Positions 53,858-61,595 of a stretch of 64,000 bases of DNA are shown here, piece by piece. How positions within the stretch are numbered: the stretch's first letter is position 1; the number at the start of each line of letters is the position of its first letter. Origin of the DNA: Anaerolineae bacterium (GTDB lineage: Bacteria > Chloroflexota > Anaerolineae > Aggregatilineales > Phototrophicaceae); assembly GCA_022823165.1 (NCBI GenBank), contig JAJDXR010000086.1, forward strand, positions 1 to 64,000, given 5' to 3'. The translations under genes and the position numbers were made by a program. The notes beneath the pieces were generated by a model, which worked only from the letters and a program-made list of their open reading frames with translations, made no database searches and was not told the origin of the DNA.

Positions 53858-54895
53858 CTAACGGAAGGGCGCCGCGTACATCAGGCCGCCGTCCGTCCAG
53901 AGCGCGTTGAAGCCGCGTTCCAGGCCAAAGATGGTATCCGGACCCAGGTTGCGATCAAAGATCTCGGCATAGTTGCCCATCTGTGTGATCACGTCCACCA
54001 TGAACTGGTCGTTGATGCCGAGGTAATCACCGGCAACGTTGTCGCCCAAGCCGAGCAGGCGGCCGACGCCAGCATCTTCGCTGTCCATGAAATCGCCAAT
54101 GTTCATGCTGTCGATGCCGAACTCTTCCGCGCTTAGCAGGCCCCAGACAACCCAGCGAATAATATCCGCGAAGTTGGCGTCGTTCTGCGGGCTGACAGGA
54201 CCGAGCGGCTCCTTGCTGATGGCGCCGGGCAGAATCACATGCGCGGCCGGATCAGCCGAAGTGGCTTTGCGCGAGACCAGGCTGCTGATATCGCTGGTGA
54301 AGGCATCGCAGGCGCCGGCTTCGTAGGCGTCCATGATGGCGTCGAAATCAGGGAATGTGCTCAGTTCCCAGTCCGCGCCCAGGGCGTTGGCTTTGTCCGT
54401 GATATTCAACTCGGTGGTGGTGCCGGCGGTGGCGCACATGGTAATGCTCTCTTCGCCGAGCTCGTCGATGGTGCTCACGCCAAAGTCGATCTTGACCATG
54501 ATGCCCTGGCCGTCATAGAAGGTGGTGGGACCGAAGGTAGCGCCCCATTCGGTATCGCGGCTGAGCGTCCAGGTGGTGTTGCGGCTGAGCATGTCAATCT
54601 CGCCACTGGCCAGCGCGGTCGGGCGCTCGGCTGCGGCAAGCGGGCGGAAAGCGATCGCGTTGGAATCGCCCAGAATGGCGGCGGCGACGGCGCGACAAAT
54701 GTCAACGTCAAAGCCTTCAAAATCACCGGCGTCGTTCTGCGTGCCGAAACCCGGCAGCACCGAGTTCACGCCACAAATCAACTCGCCGCGATCGCGAATG
54801 CGCTCGACAATGTGGCCGTCTTGCGCGGCGGCGAGCCCCGTACTCATGGCGAGTACAGCGATCAACAAGACAGAAAACAATACAAGGCGTTTCAT
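53858..54895 (-). CDS. aapJ: Amino-acid ABC transporter substrate-binding protein (AapJ-like)
   Basis: A 345-aa exported solute-binding protein of family 3. The signal peptide ends MSTGLAAAQ. The mature part begins HIVERIRDRGELICGVNSVLPGFG and has GFDVDICRAVAAAILG, then AFRPLAAAERPTALASGEID, MLSRNTTWTLSRDTEWGATF and MCATAGTTTELN. These are the signatures of the AapJ/BztA type, which binds a broad set of L-amino acids. No lipobox Cys was seen, so in a single-membrane cell another anchor would be needed. It is the first gene of the ABC group, ended by a terminator. Confidence 0.92.
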   Translation of the reverse strand: MKRLVLFSVLLIAVLAMSTGLAAAQDGHIVERIRDRGELICGVNSVLPGFGTQNDAGDFEGFDVDICRAVAAAILGDSNAIAFRPLAAAERPTALASGEIDMLSRNTTWTLSRDTEWGATFGPTTFYDGQGIMVKIDFGVSTIDELGEESITMCATAGTTTELNITDKANALGADWELSTFPDFDAIMDAYEAGACDAFTSDISSLVSRKATSADPAAHVILPGAISKEPLGPVSPQNDANFADIIRWVVWGLLSAEEFGIDSMNIGDFMDSEDAGVGRLLGLGDNVAGDYLGINDQFMVDVITQMGNYAEIFDRNLGPDTIFGLERGFNALWTDGGLMYAAPFR

Positions 54896-55037
54896 TTCTT
54901 CGCTCCCTCCAGCTTAAATGATTGTGTTTGCCTGTCAGTCAAAGGCGCTGCCAGGCAGCTGTTTATCCGCAAAACAGCCTACCCCTATTGAACTACAAAG
55001 TTACATTTCTGTCAAAATACTGCCAGGAGAAAAAATA

Positions 55038-55073
55038 AAACCGCCTCGTTTGAGCGAACAAACGGGGCGGTTT
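55038..55073 (-). terminator. Rho-independent terminator after the SelW-like gene
   Basis: Minus-strand ACCGCCCCGTTTG pairs with CAAACGAGGCGGT (one mismatch), followed by TTTTATTTTTT. A T-rich end on the other side could also serve the plus strand. Confidence 0.85.
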
Positions 55074-55098
55074 TGGTTTGCGTGAAACTGCGAAAGCG

Positions 55099-55392
55099 TT
55101 ACTTGGGCGCCAACTCGACATCGGCGGATTTGACAGCCTCTACAGCTTTCAAGATGCCGGCGCGAACTTCGCCGGGTTCCGCGTGCCGGCCCACTTCCTT
55201 CTTGGAGAAGATCAACTCGCCATTGACCCAGACATCGAAGACTCCACCGGTGGACGGTATCAGCTTCCAACTGCTGATGTAAAACTCGATTTCGCGCTCC
55301 TTCAAAATTTCGTCCGTCAAACTGACGGCATTGGGTTGGTGCCCTCAAGTCGCGCAGTACTTGATGACGATCTCCATTCCACCTTGTTGCAT
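55099..55392 (-). CDS. SelW-like (Rdx family) selenoprotein with in-frame UGA (Sec16)
   Basis: A 97-aa Rdx/SelW-family thioredoxin-like redox protein if TGA at 55345-55347 is read as selenocysteine. From ATG 55392 it reads MQQGGMEIVIKYCATU, then GHQPNAVSLTDEIL. C13-A-T-U16 is the CxxU redox motif exactly where SelW proteins have CxxC or CxxU. Downstream the family core is intact: GGVFDVWVNGELIFSKKEVG, then RHAEPGEV. An AAAGGAG Shine-Dalgarno site lies 7 nt before the ATG. A 6-bp stem CCGTCA/TGACGG with loop GTT (55314-55328) starts its loop 23 nt after UGA, within the known bacterial SECIS range, with G first in the loop. Starting at the TTG 55320 would drop the active site. A nonsense mutation is the alternative. 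Confidence 0.85.
55314..55328 (-). promoter_or_regulatory. Bacterial SECIS-like hairpin
   Basis: A perfect 6-bp stem (CCGTCA/TGACGG) with a GTT loop lies 17-31 nt downstream of the in-frame UGA of the SelW-like gene. The apical loop begins with G, as SelB recognition needs. It lies within the coding region, as in other bacteria. Confidence 0.65.
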
Positions 55393-55439
55393 GGGACTGC
55401 TCCTTTCCCGCCTGCTGCTTCGTCGGATGATAAACACCC

Positions 55440-56150
55440 TTACCTGAAGTTGCCTTGCGGCGTGAAGAAGCGCGAGGCGACTGCGCAGGCGGCGGTATCG
55501 CTCGGATAAATGCTCGACGACCCGCCATGGGCGTTTAGATGTTCCATTATACTGCCGGCATTGCCGCCTGACAAGAAGCGAGTTACACGATAGGTGTCAT
55601 CGGAACCGATTTGGAACTCGAACACTTGGGGCAAGGGGGCGCGGCTGCTGGCGACATAGTAGCCGTGGGCACTGTTCCAGGCCGGGGGCGTGCCGCCATT
55701 CTCCGTGACTTCGATCCAAGCATTGAAGTTGCTGAATTCACGTACGCGCACGGTTTCAGAATCGACCCACCAGAAGCAGTTCGTGCCATCCACCCAGCTG
55801 GGTCCATATTGCGTATCCCATGGGTTGCCGCCATTGCTTGACGGCGGATCTTGCTCTGTCTCTGGCGTCTGTTCCAGCGCCTGCAGCGCGTCCACGACTG
55901 GCTGCCAACGCCTACGGGAGTATTCGCTGGCCAATTGCTGGGCATCTGCCAGCGTCAGTGGGTTGGCGTGGGTGCCATGGCCCAGCGCCGCCAAAGCGCG
56001 CGTCCAGCGTTCGACGTGGGCAGTGCCGTATTGCGTTTCCCCTTGGTAAATCAGCAATTGGTTGATAAGCGCTGTGTTGTCTCCTTGCGCGCTGACGATC
56101 AAGCCCGCGAGAACAAAGATCATGGTGGACAGTATCAATTTGGCTTTCAT
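55440..56150 (-). CDS. Secreted protein with one 'HVERW' module and a C-terminal domain of unknown function
   Basis: 236 aa. The signal peptide ends LIVSAQG. Residues about 25-92 form the same module that ends the giant FN3 protein: QLLIYQGETQYGTAHVERW, then RALAALGHGTHANPLTLA and RRRWQPVVDALQAL. A short acidic/Pro linker leads to a C-terminal domain (about 110-236) with SWVDGTNCFWWVDSETV, GYYVASSRAPLPQVFEFQIG and TAACAVASRFFT, of unknown fold. It ends 47 bp before the SelW-like gene on the same strand, so the two may share a transcript. No enzyme motif was seen; a role in surface binding is a guess. Confidence 0.75.
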   Translation of the reverse strand: MKAKLILSTMIFVLAGLIVSAQGDNTALINQLLIYQGETQYGTAHVERWTRALAALGHGTHANPLTLADAQQLASEYSRRRWQPVVDALQALEQTPETEQDPPSSNGGNPWDTQYGPSWVDGTNCFWWVDSETVRVREFSNFNAWIEVTENGGTPPAWNSAHGYYVASSRAPLPQVFEFQIGSDDTYRVTRFLSGGNAGSIMEHLNAHGGSSSIYPSDTAACAVASRFFTPQGNFR

Positions 56151-56323
56151 CGTGCGTCTCCATTACTCGGTGAACGTGGCATTTGCCTTGCAAACTGCTG
56201 TGTACATTAGTATACATTCAGGCGCGGAGTGTCTACTCCACGCCTGACCTGCTAGTGCCATACGGCTAAGCTACGTAAATGAATGAGGTACTCTTGCTGG
56301 GTGACCTTGGCGCTGCTGTGATT

Positions 56324-59095
56324 TCAGACGACGATGTTCACTTTGGGATCACTGCCGTTTCGGCCTGGGATGAAAATGGCGCGTTTTGGCGGAGCGCCTT
56401 TTAAGAAACGCTGCGCCGCTTCGCTTGCCAGCGCCAGCTCTTGCGCCCGCTCTCGCTCGATGTCCACCGTCACCGCGATGGTCGCGCGTGGTTTGCCGTT
56501 GACCATCACCACCAGATCGACTGTCTCTTCCCGCGCCAGGTCAGCGTCGTACTCGGGCCAGGGCTGCGTGTGAACGCTGTAGTCCCAGCCCAGGCGCAGC
56601 CACATCTCTTCGGCAATATGCGGGGCGAATGGCGCCAGCAGCCGGATCACCTGGCTCATCACATCGCGCCAGAACTCAGCGCCGATTGCTTGCGCGCGCA
56701 GCGCCGCTTTGAGAGAATTCTTGAACTTCATCTGCTCGGCGATGGCGGTGTTAAAGCTGAATTCTTCCAGCCCGCGGTTGATGACGGCGATGGTTTGGTG
56801 CAGTTTGCGCGAGATATCGCGCTCGGCGGCGGGATCGCCCGCATTTGCAGGCGCGCCGGCCATAGCGATTTCCCAGATATCGTGCAGCCAGCCCTGCGGC
56901 CCCTTGATATTGTTCTCGTTCCAGGGCCCGCCCTTTTGCCAATCGAAGTTGAACATCAGGTAACAGCGGACGACATCGGCGCCGTATTTCTCCACCAGCT
57001 CATCGGGATTGACGACATTGCCCTTGCTCTTGGACATGCGCTGGATATCCAGGTGATGCTGCAGCTGATTGACGTTGTTCGCGCCCACGATATGCGGGAT
57101 GACGATCTCGGCCTCGGGCAGGACCTCGACGAATTGCGTCAGGCCGGCCATATTCAGGTGCAGGACATTCTCGGTGCGGTGGACGATCTCGCCGAACCAG
57201 CCTTCGAAGCCGGCCGGCACCTGGTTCCAATCCACGACTTCGACACGCTCGGCCAGCATGCGCTCGCCGACGACGCGCCCGCTGCATAGCGCGAAGTCGC
57301 CCTGCCGCTCGCCGCCCAGGACCTGGCCCTGATTGCGCAGCACGGTCATAGGCTCGTCGAAAACGCCATCGGGATCGCGGCCGTGGCGGCGCATGGCGGC
57401 CGCGGCATCGTCGTATACGCCGATATCGCGCAGCACCTTGGTGAAGAAGCGCGTGTAGAGCAGGTGCATCACGGCATGTTCAGCGCCGCCGGTGTAGACA
57501 TCGACCGGCAGCCAGTAAGCCGCCTCGTCGGCGTCAAAGGGCGCCGTATCGCAATCGGGCGACAGATAACGCAGCTGATACCAGGAGGAGCACATGAAGG
57601 TGTCCAGCGTATCGGTTTCGCGGCGTCTGGCGTCGTCCACTTTGAAGAAGGGTTCGTGATAGGTCAAGGGACTGCGGCCGGTGGGCGCGAAGTCGACATC
57701 CTCCGGCAGCTCCACGGGCAGCTCGTCATCGGGAACCGGCACGATTTCGTCGCCATCGTACATCATAGGGATGGGGCCGCCCCAGTAGCGCTGCCGGCTG
57801 ATCAGCCAGTCGCGCAGGCGATAATTCACCGCCTCCTCGCCCTTGCCGGTCGCTTCCAGCCAGTCAATTACGCGATTGATGGCCGGGTTTTTGCGGCCCT
57901 TCTGCCAGCTGCTGACGCTGCCGTCCATGGCGCCGGAGTTGACCATGAGGCCGGGTCCGTCGTAAGCTTCGGTCATAGCCGCCTCGGTCAGCGGCTCGGC
58001 CATATCTTCCGGCTGGATGACCACGCGGATGGGCAGATCCTGCGCGCGGGCGAATTCGAAGTCGCGCTGGTCGTGCGCCGGGACAGCCATGATGGCGCCC
58101 GTGCCATAAGTAACCATTACGTAGTCGGCGATCCAGATCGGCACTTTTTCGTCGTTGACCGGGTTGATGGCGTAGGCGCCGGTGAAGACGCCGGTCTTTT
58201 CGCGGTGCTCCATCATGCGCTCGACTTCGGTCTCGGCGGCGATTTCATCGATGTAATGCTCGACGGCGGCGCGCTGGGCATCGGTGGTGATTTTCTCAAC
58301 CAGGTCATGCTCCGGCGCCAGCACCATAAAGGTCGCGCCCCAAAGCGTATCGGGACGGGTGGTGTAGATCTGGATGGGGTGGCCGCCGACTTCAGTGTGG
58401 AAGGTGGCGCGGGCGCCTTCGCTGCGGCCGATCCAGTTGGTCTGCATGATCTTGATCGACTCAGGCCAATCCATGCCAGCGAAGTCCAGCAGCTCGTCGG
58501 CGTATTGGGTGATCCGAAAGAACCACTGCTCCATCATCTTGTGAATCACCGGCTGCCCGGTGCGTTCGTCTTTGCCATCGATGACCTGCTCGTTGGCCAG
58601 GACGGTCTGCAAGGTCTCCGACCAATTGACCAGTGCCGAGCCGCGATAGGCGACGCCGTGCTCGTAGAACTTCTTGAAGAACCACTCCGACCACTTGTAA
58701 TACTCGGGCCTGCAGGATATGGCTTCTCGCTCCCAGTCGAACATGGCGCCCATGCTGCGCAGTTGCTCGCGCATGCGTTCGATATTGGCATAGGTCCACT
58801 TCCAGGGATGGATATTGCGCGAAATGGCTGCTTGCTCGGCGGGCAGCCCGAAAGCGTCGAAACCCATGGGGAAGAGGACGTTGTAGCCCTTCATGCGCAT
58901 CCAGCGGGCGCGGGCATCGGAGGGGGTCATGGCGAACCAGTGCCCGATATGCAAGTCGCCTGAAGGATAGGGCAGCATGGTGAGGGCGTAGTGCTTGGGC
59001 TTGTCCCAATCCACTCGGGAGCGGTAAAGCTCGCTGGCTTCCCACTTCTGCTGCCATTTGACTTCGATGTCATGTGGTTGATAGGATTCAGTCAT
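56324..59095 (-). CDS. leuS: Leucine--tRNA ligase
   Basis: A 923-aa class Ia aminoacyl-tRNA synthetase. The HIGH motif is in PYPSGDLHIGHW (H49-IGH52) and the KMSKS motif is in IQRMSKSKGNVVNPDELVEKYG (about residues 694-700). Between them are the CP1 editing domain (about 230-430, with TTRPDTLWGATFMVLAPEHD and the ATYGTGAIMAVPAHDQRDFE-like segment YVMVTYGTGAIMAVPAHDQR) and the zinc-free bacterial connective region. The C-terminal part has the anticodon-binding helices and ends FIPGRNGSDPKVNIVV. The length is usual. It is on the minus strand with no near neighbour in an operon. Confidence 0.96.
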   Translation of the reverse strand: MTESYQPHDIEVKWQQKWEASELYRSRVDWDKPKHYALTMLPYPSGDLHIGHWFAMTPSDARARWMRMKGYNVLFPMGFDAFGLPAEQAAISRNIHPWKWTYANIERMREQLRSMGAMFDWEREAISCRPEYYKWSEWFFKKFYEHGVAYRGSALVNWSETLQTVLANEQVIDGKDERTGQPVIHKMMEQWFFRITQYADELLDFAGMDWPESIKIMQTNWIGRSEGARATFHTEVGGHPIQIYTTRPDTLWGATFMVLAPEHDLVEKITTDAQRAAVEHYIDEIAAETEVERMMEHREKTGVFTGAYAINPVNDEKVPIWIADYVMVTYGTGAIMAVPAHDQRDFEFARAQDLPIRVVIQPEDMAEPLTEAAMTEAYDGPGLMVNSGAMDGSVSSWQKGRKNPAINRVIDWLEATGKGEEAVNYRLRDWLISRQRYWGGPIPMMYDGDEIVPVPDDELPVELPEDVDFAPTGRSPLTYHEPFFKVDDARRRETDTLDTFMCSSWYQLRYLSPDCDTAPFDADEAAYWLPVDVYTGGAEHAVMHLLYTRFFTKVLRDIGVYDDAAAAMRRHGRDPDGVFDEPMTVLRNQGQVLGGERQGDFALCSGRVVGERMLAERVEVVDWNQVPAGFEGWFGEIVHRTENVLHLNMAGLTQFVEVLPEAEIVIPHIVGANNVNQLQHHLDIQRMSKSKGNVVNPDELVEKYGADVVRCYLMFNFDWQKGGPWNENNIKGPQGWLHDIWEIAMAGAPANAGDPAAERDISRKLHQTIAVINRGLEEFSFNTAIAEQMKFKNSLKAALRAQAIGAEFWRDVMSQVIRLLAPFAPHIAEEMWLRLGWDYSVHTQPWPEYDADLAREETVDLVVMVNGKPRATIAVTVDIERERAQELALASEAAQRFLKGAPPKRAIFIPGRNGSDPKVNIVV

Positions 59096-59393
59096 CTTGC
59101 TTGGGTCTCCCCTCTATTACGGCCAGCTTCGATTCGTATGCGCGGCCTAAACTCATGGCGCGGCCATTAAGTCTGGTTGCAGATATTAAATACGTAGATT
59201 GATGAGGAAGCGTAGAATGAGGCAGTGTAAGATTGGCAGTCCGTGCGGACTACATAAGCAAAGAGCGGGCCACCCCGAAACCCGATACCATTTTCGCTTT
59301 CATCTCACACCTTCAAAAGCGCACAATTGCGATGCGCGCGAGATTACCATGCTTCAAAGCGCCTGTAAACTGCCACTTGCCTTGTCAGTGGCG

Positions 59394-60443
59394 TCAGGCG
59401 CCCCAGGTCTGGCGCAGGACCCGCACCCAATTCTGATGCGCCAGCTTGTGCAGCAGCTCGTCGTTGTAGCCGGCGTCTTGCAGCGCCGCGATCAGATTGG
59501 GCAGCTTCGATACATCGCCGACCGCGTCGGGCACACGCGCGCCGTCGTAATCCGAACCCAGGCCGACGCGCGTCTCGCCCAGCCGCTCAACCAGGTAGTC
59601 GAGGTGGCGCACCATCACATCAAGCGGGCGGTCGCTATCCCAGGCGCCGTCTTCGTTCAGGAAGCCGGTGGCGAAGTTCAGGCCGACCATGCCGTCTGAG
59701 GCTTTGATGGCGTCCAACTGCTTGTCGGTCAGATTGCGCGAGATTTGGCAGAGGGCGTGTACGTTGGAATGGGTGGCGACCAGCGGCGCATCGCTGAGCG
59801 CGGCCACATCCCAGAAGCCGGCTTCGTTCATGTGCGACAGGTCGATCATAATGCCCAGCTCGTTGCAGCGCTTGACCAGGCGTTTACCGGCGTCGGTCAA
59901 GCCGGGGCCGATATCGGGGCTTGAGGGAAAGGCGATCGGCACACCATGCGCGAATATCGTGGGCCGGCTCCAGACGATGCCCAGCGAGCGCATGCCCGCT
60001 TGATAATAGACTTCGAGCGCATTCAGGTCTTCGTCAATCGCTTCCGCGCCTTCAAAGTGCAGGATGGCGGCGAATATGCCCGCATCAATACATGCCTGCA
60101 ATTCGTCAGCCCTGCGCACGATTTTGATTTGCCCGCCGGACAGGGCTTCCAGGCGAAACAGATCGGCCGTCAAGCGATTGGCCGCCCGCTGCGAGAAAAC
60201 GAAATCAACCGCGGGCGATGTATAGGGCGTGGACAGGTCGGGCATGTTGTCCGGGTCAATCCGCTCCTGGTTGGGCACGAATACGGCGAAAAAGCCGCCG
60301 GCGAAACCGCCACGGCGCGCCCGCGCCAGATCGATATGCCCGCCGTCCATCTCACCCAGGAAGTCGCTCAAATCCAGGTCATCATGGTTGTAAAAGCGCA
60401 GCAAAGTATCGTTGTGCCCATCGAAAATCTTAAACTCGGGCAT
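59394..60443 (-). CDS. Membrane dipeptidase-like (family M19) peptidase
   Basis: A 349-aa Zn-dependent M19 (renal dipeptidase) family enzyme, hydrolysing dipeptides including L-D forms. The metal ligands are recognisable: H10-x-D12 in FDGHNDTLL, the bridging Glu in AAILHFEGAEAID, His in PLVATHSNVHAL and the Arg/Asn binding segment ISRNLTDKQLDAIKASDG, with GLGSDYDGARVPDAVGDVSK near the end. There is no signal peptide, so it should be cytoplasmic, as in many bacterial homologues. It is a single gene before two small genes on the same strand. Confidence 0.9.
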   Translation of the reverse strand: MPEFKIFDGHNDTLLRFYNHDDLDLSDFLGEMDGGHIDLARARRGGFAGGFFAVFVPNQERIDPDNMPDLSTPYTSPAVDFVFSQRAANRLTADLFRLEALSGGQIKIVRRADELQACIDAGIFAAILHFEGAEAIDEDLNALEVYYQAGMRSLGIVWSRPTIFAHGVPIAFPSSPDIGPGLTDAGKRLVKRCNELGIMIDLSHMNEAGFWDVAALSDAPLVATHSNVHALCQISRNLTDKQLDAIKASDGMVGLNFATGFLNEDGAWDSDRPLDVMVRHLDYLVERLGETRVGLGSDYDGARVPDAVGDVSKLPNLIAALQDAGYNDELLHKLAHQNWVRVLRQTWGA

Positions 60444-60594
60444 GATCGCCCTCCCATCTCAAAAGCCACTAATTGCCGCTAGATAATGTCAGCTATTGCG
60501 CGGCCTTGCAACTCCGGAATCCGCTGCTTGCAAGCGAAAAGAAAAGAGCGCAGTCCGATTGACTGCGCCCCGCGGCTGCCTGGTATATCGTCGG

Positions 60595-60759
60595 CTATTT
60601 GGCCCGCCGCCGTTTGCCGCCTTCTCGCACCGGAACCGGCACACGCGCCGGCTTGCGCGGCTGCGGCGCCTTGGGGTCAAAGAAGTCGTCGATTTCTTTC
60701 AGGATACGGTGCCCAACTTCGAGCATTTCTTCCCATACGCTGCGTTTATGTCTCGCCAC
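60595..60759 (-). CDS. Small basic protein of unknown function (54 aa)
   Basis: A 54-aa open frame from GTG 60759 (AAAGGA about 11 nt upstream) to TAG. It begins MARHKRSVWEEMLEVGHRIL, goes on KEIDDFFDPKAP, and ends with a basic Pro/Arg/Lys tail (KRRRAK). Codon use is high-GC and the protein has an amphipathic helix then a basic end, which could bind nucleic acid. No family was recognised. It is short, so support is modest. Confidence 0.5.
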   Translation of the reverse strand: MARHKRSVWEEMLEVGHRILKEIDDFFDPKAPQPRKPARVPVPVREGGKRRRAK

Positions 60760-60828
60760 GATACCAAAAGTCCTTTCTCGGTATGCGAACAGCGCGCCAA
60801 AATACCGGGCTTGTTGCGCGTCAAACGC

Positions 60829-61044
60829 TTAAGCGCCAGCCGGGAGCCATCCAACAATCATCGACAGAATAGCCAACGCGATACCGATGTTCAACGCGAT
60901 GATAATCCGCATAGTGCCGCGGATTTCCGCGATGTCCGCTTTCAAATCAGCAGTGTCCGCTTTGGTGGCAAAATGCGTCAATGCTTCATCCACGCGCCCT
61001 TCCAGGCGGGCAATGCGTCCTTCTGATTGTATCGCCGATTCCAC
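60829..61044 (-). CDS. Small coiled-coil, single-span membrane protein (71 aa)
   Basis: A 71-aa protein from GTG 61044. Residues 1-45 form a charged coiled coil (GRIARLEGRVDEALTHFATK, ADTADLKADIAEIRGTM), followed by one membrane segment (IIIALNIGIALAILSMIVGWL). It resembles small hemolysin-XhlA/DUF1640-like anchors in layout, but identity is not certain. It lies between the small 54-aa gene and tRNA-Ala on the same strand. Confidence 0.6.
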   Translation of the reverse strand: MESAIQSEGRIARLEGRVDEALTHFATKADTADLKADIAEIRGTMRIIIALNIGIALAILSMIVGWLPAGA

Positions 61045-61075
61045 TAGCGTTGTCTCCGAAGATACACTGTCGAAG

Positions 61076-61148
61076 TGGACCTGAGGGGACTCGAACCCCT
61101 GACCTCCACAATGCCATTGTGGCGCTCTCCCAACTGAGCTACAGGCCC
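61076..61148 (-). tRNA. tRNA-Ala (GGC)
   Basis: A 73-nt cloverleaf. The acceptor stem GGGCCTG/CAGGTCC has the G3-U70 pair that marks alanine tRNAs. The D arm is GCTC/GAGC, the anticodon stem CCACA/TGTGG with loop ATGGCAT (anticodon GGC), and the T arm AGGGG-TTCGAGT-CCCCT. The CCA end is not encoded. Confidence 0.97.
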
Positions 61149-61164
61149 TTGCGATTAAGCTATG

Positions 61165-61416
61165 TTAGCGCCGAGCGAGCGGGCTGTCAATAGACAGGGC
61201 GGCTCGCATCTCGGCCAGCACATCGGCGGGCGCGGATTCCTGCGGCCCGTTCGTCAGGAAATCAGCCGCCAACTGCAGCTGCGTGGCGTCATTTCAAGCG
61301 CAGCCGGGCTGATCCACCCACTCGATTGCGCGCGCCTCGAGATCCAGCCGCGCGCCTTTGACGCCGCCGCTGCGCTCATCAGCCCAGATCCAGCTAGTGG
61401 TCACGTTGTCACTCAC
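61165..61416 (-). CDS. Small gene with an in-frame TGA (candidate selenoprotein or pseudogene)
   Basis: An 83-residue frame from GTG 61416 to TAA 61165-61167, interrupted by TGA at 61294-61296. It reads MSDNVTTSWIWADERSGGVK, then GARLDLEARAIEWVDQPGCA, TGA, then NDATQLQLAADFLTNGPQES and APADVLAEMRAALSID. Codon third positions are GC-rich on both sides of the TGA, so both halves look coded. The TGA could be Sec in a C-x-U motif, or a mutated Cys/Trp/Arg codon. A possible hairpin CAGC/GCTG begins its loop 17 nt after TGA but has only 4 bp. No family was recognised, and no strong Shine-Dalgarno site was seen. Confidence 0.4.
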
Positions 61417-61595
61417 AATTTCAGCCTGCGCAGATTCTGCGCCGCCCGATGCCTTGCTCGCGCGGAAATGAGTATATCAGGTCATCCGAACATCCGTTAG
61501 GTGTTCCGCGAGTGTTTGACAAAAGTATCGTGCCAATTCCTTGGGAATTATGGCATAATGACGGGGATAAATCCGTCACGGCGAGAGAGTGAGCG

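Noticed and set aside
55001..55528. 175-aa minus-strand frame across the SelW region
   Set aside because: It is in another frame, has no family match, and overlaps a terminator and the Shine-Dalgarno site of the SelW gene.
57383..58963. 526-aa plus-strand frame opposite leuS
   Set aside because: It is a shadow; leuS has HIGH, MSKSK and editing motifs on the minus strand.
61162..61500. 112-aa plus-strand frame after tRNA-Ala
   Set aside because: The minus strand at this place has better coding composition, though with a TGA. The plus frame has no motif.
61516..61521. TTGACA as a -35 box for the epimerase gene
   Set aside because: No -10 box lies at 16-18 bp. The CATAAT at 61554 is 32 bp away. 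An imperfect inverted repeat (TGCCAATTCC / GGAATTATGGCA) lies between, possibly an operator, but support is weak.
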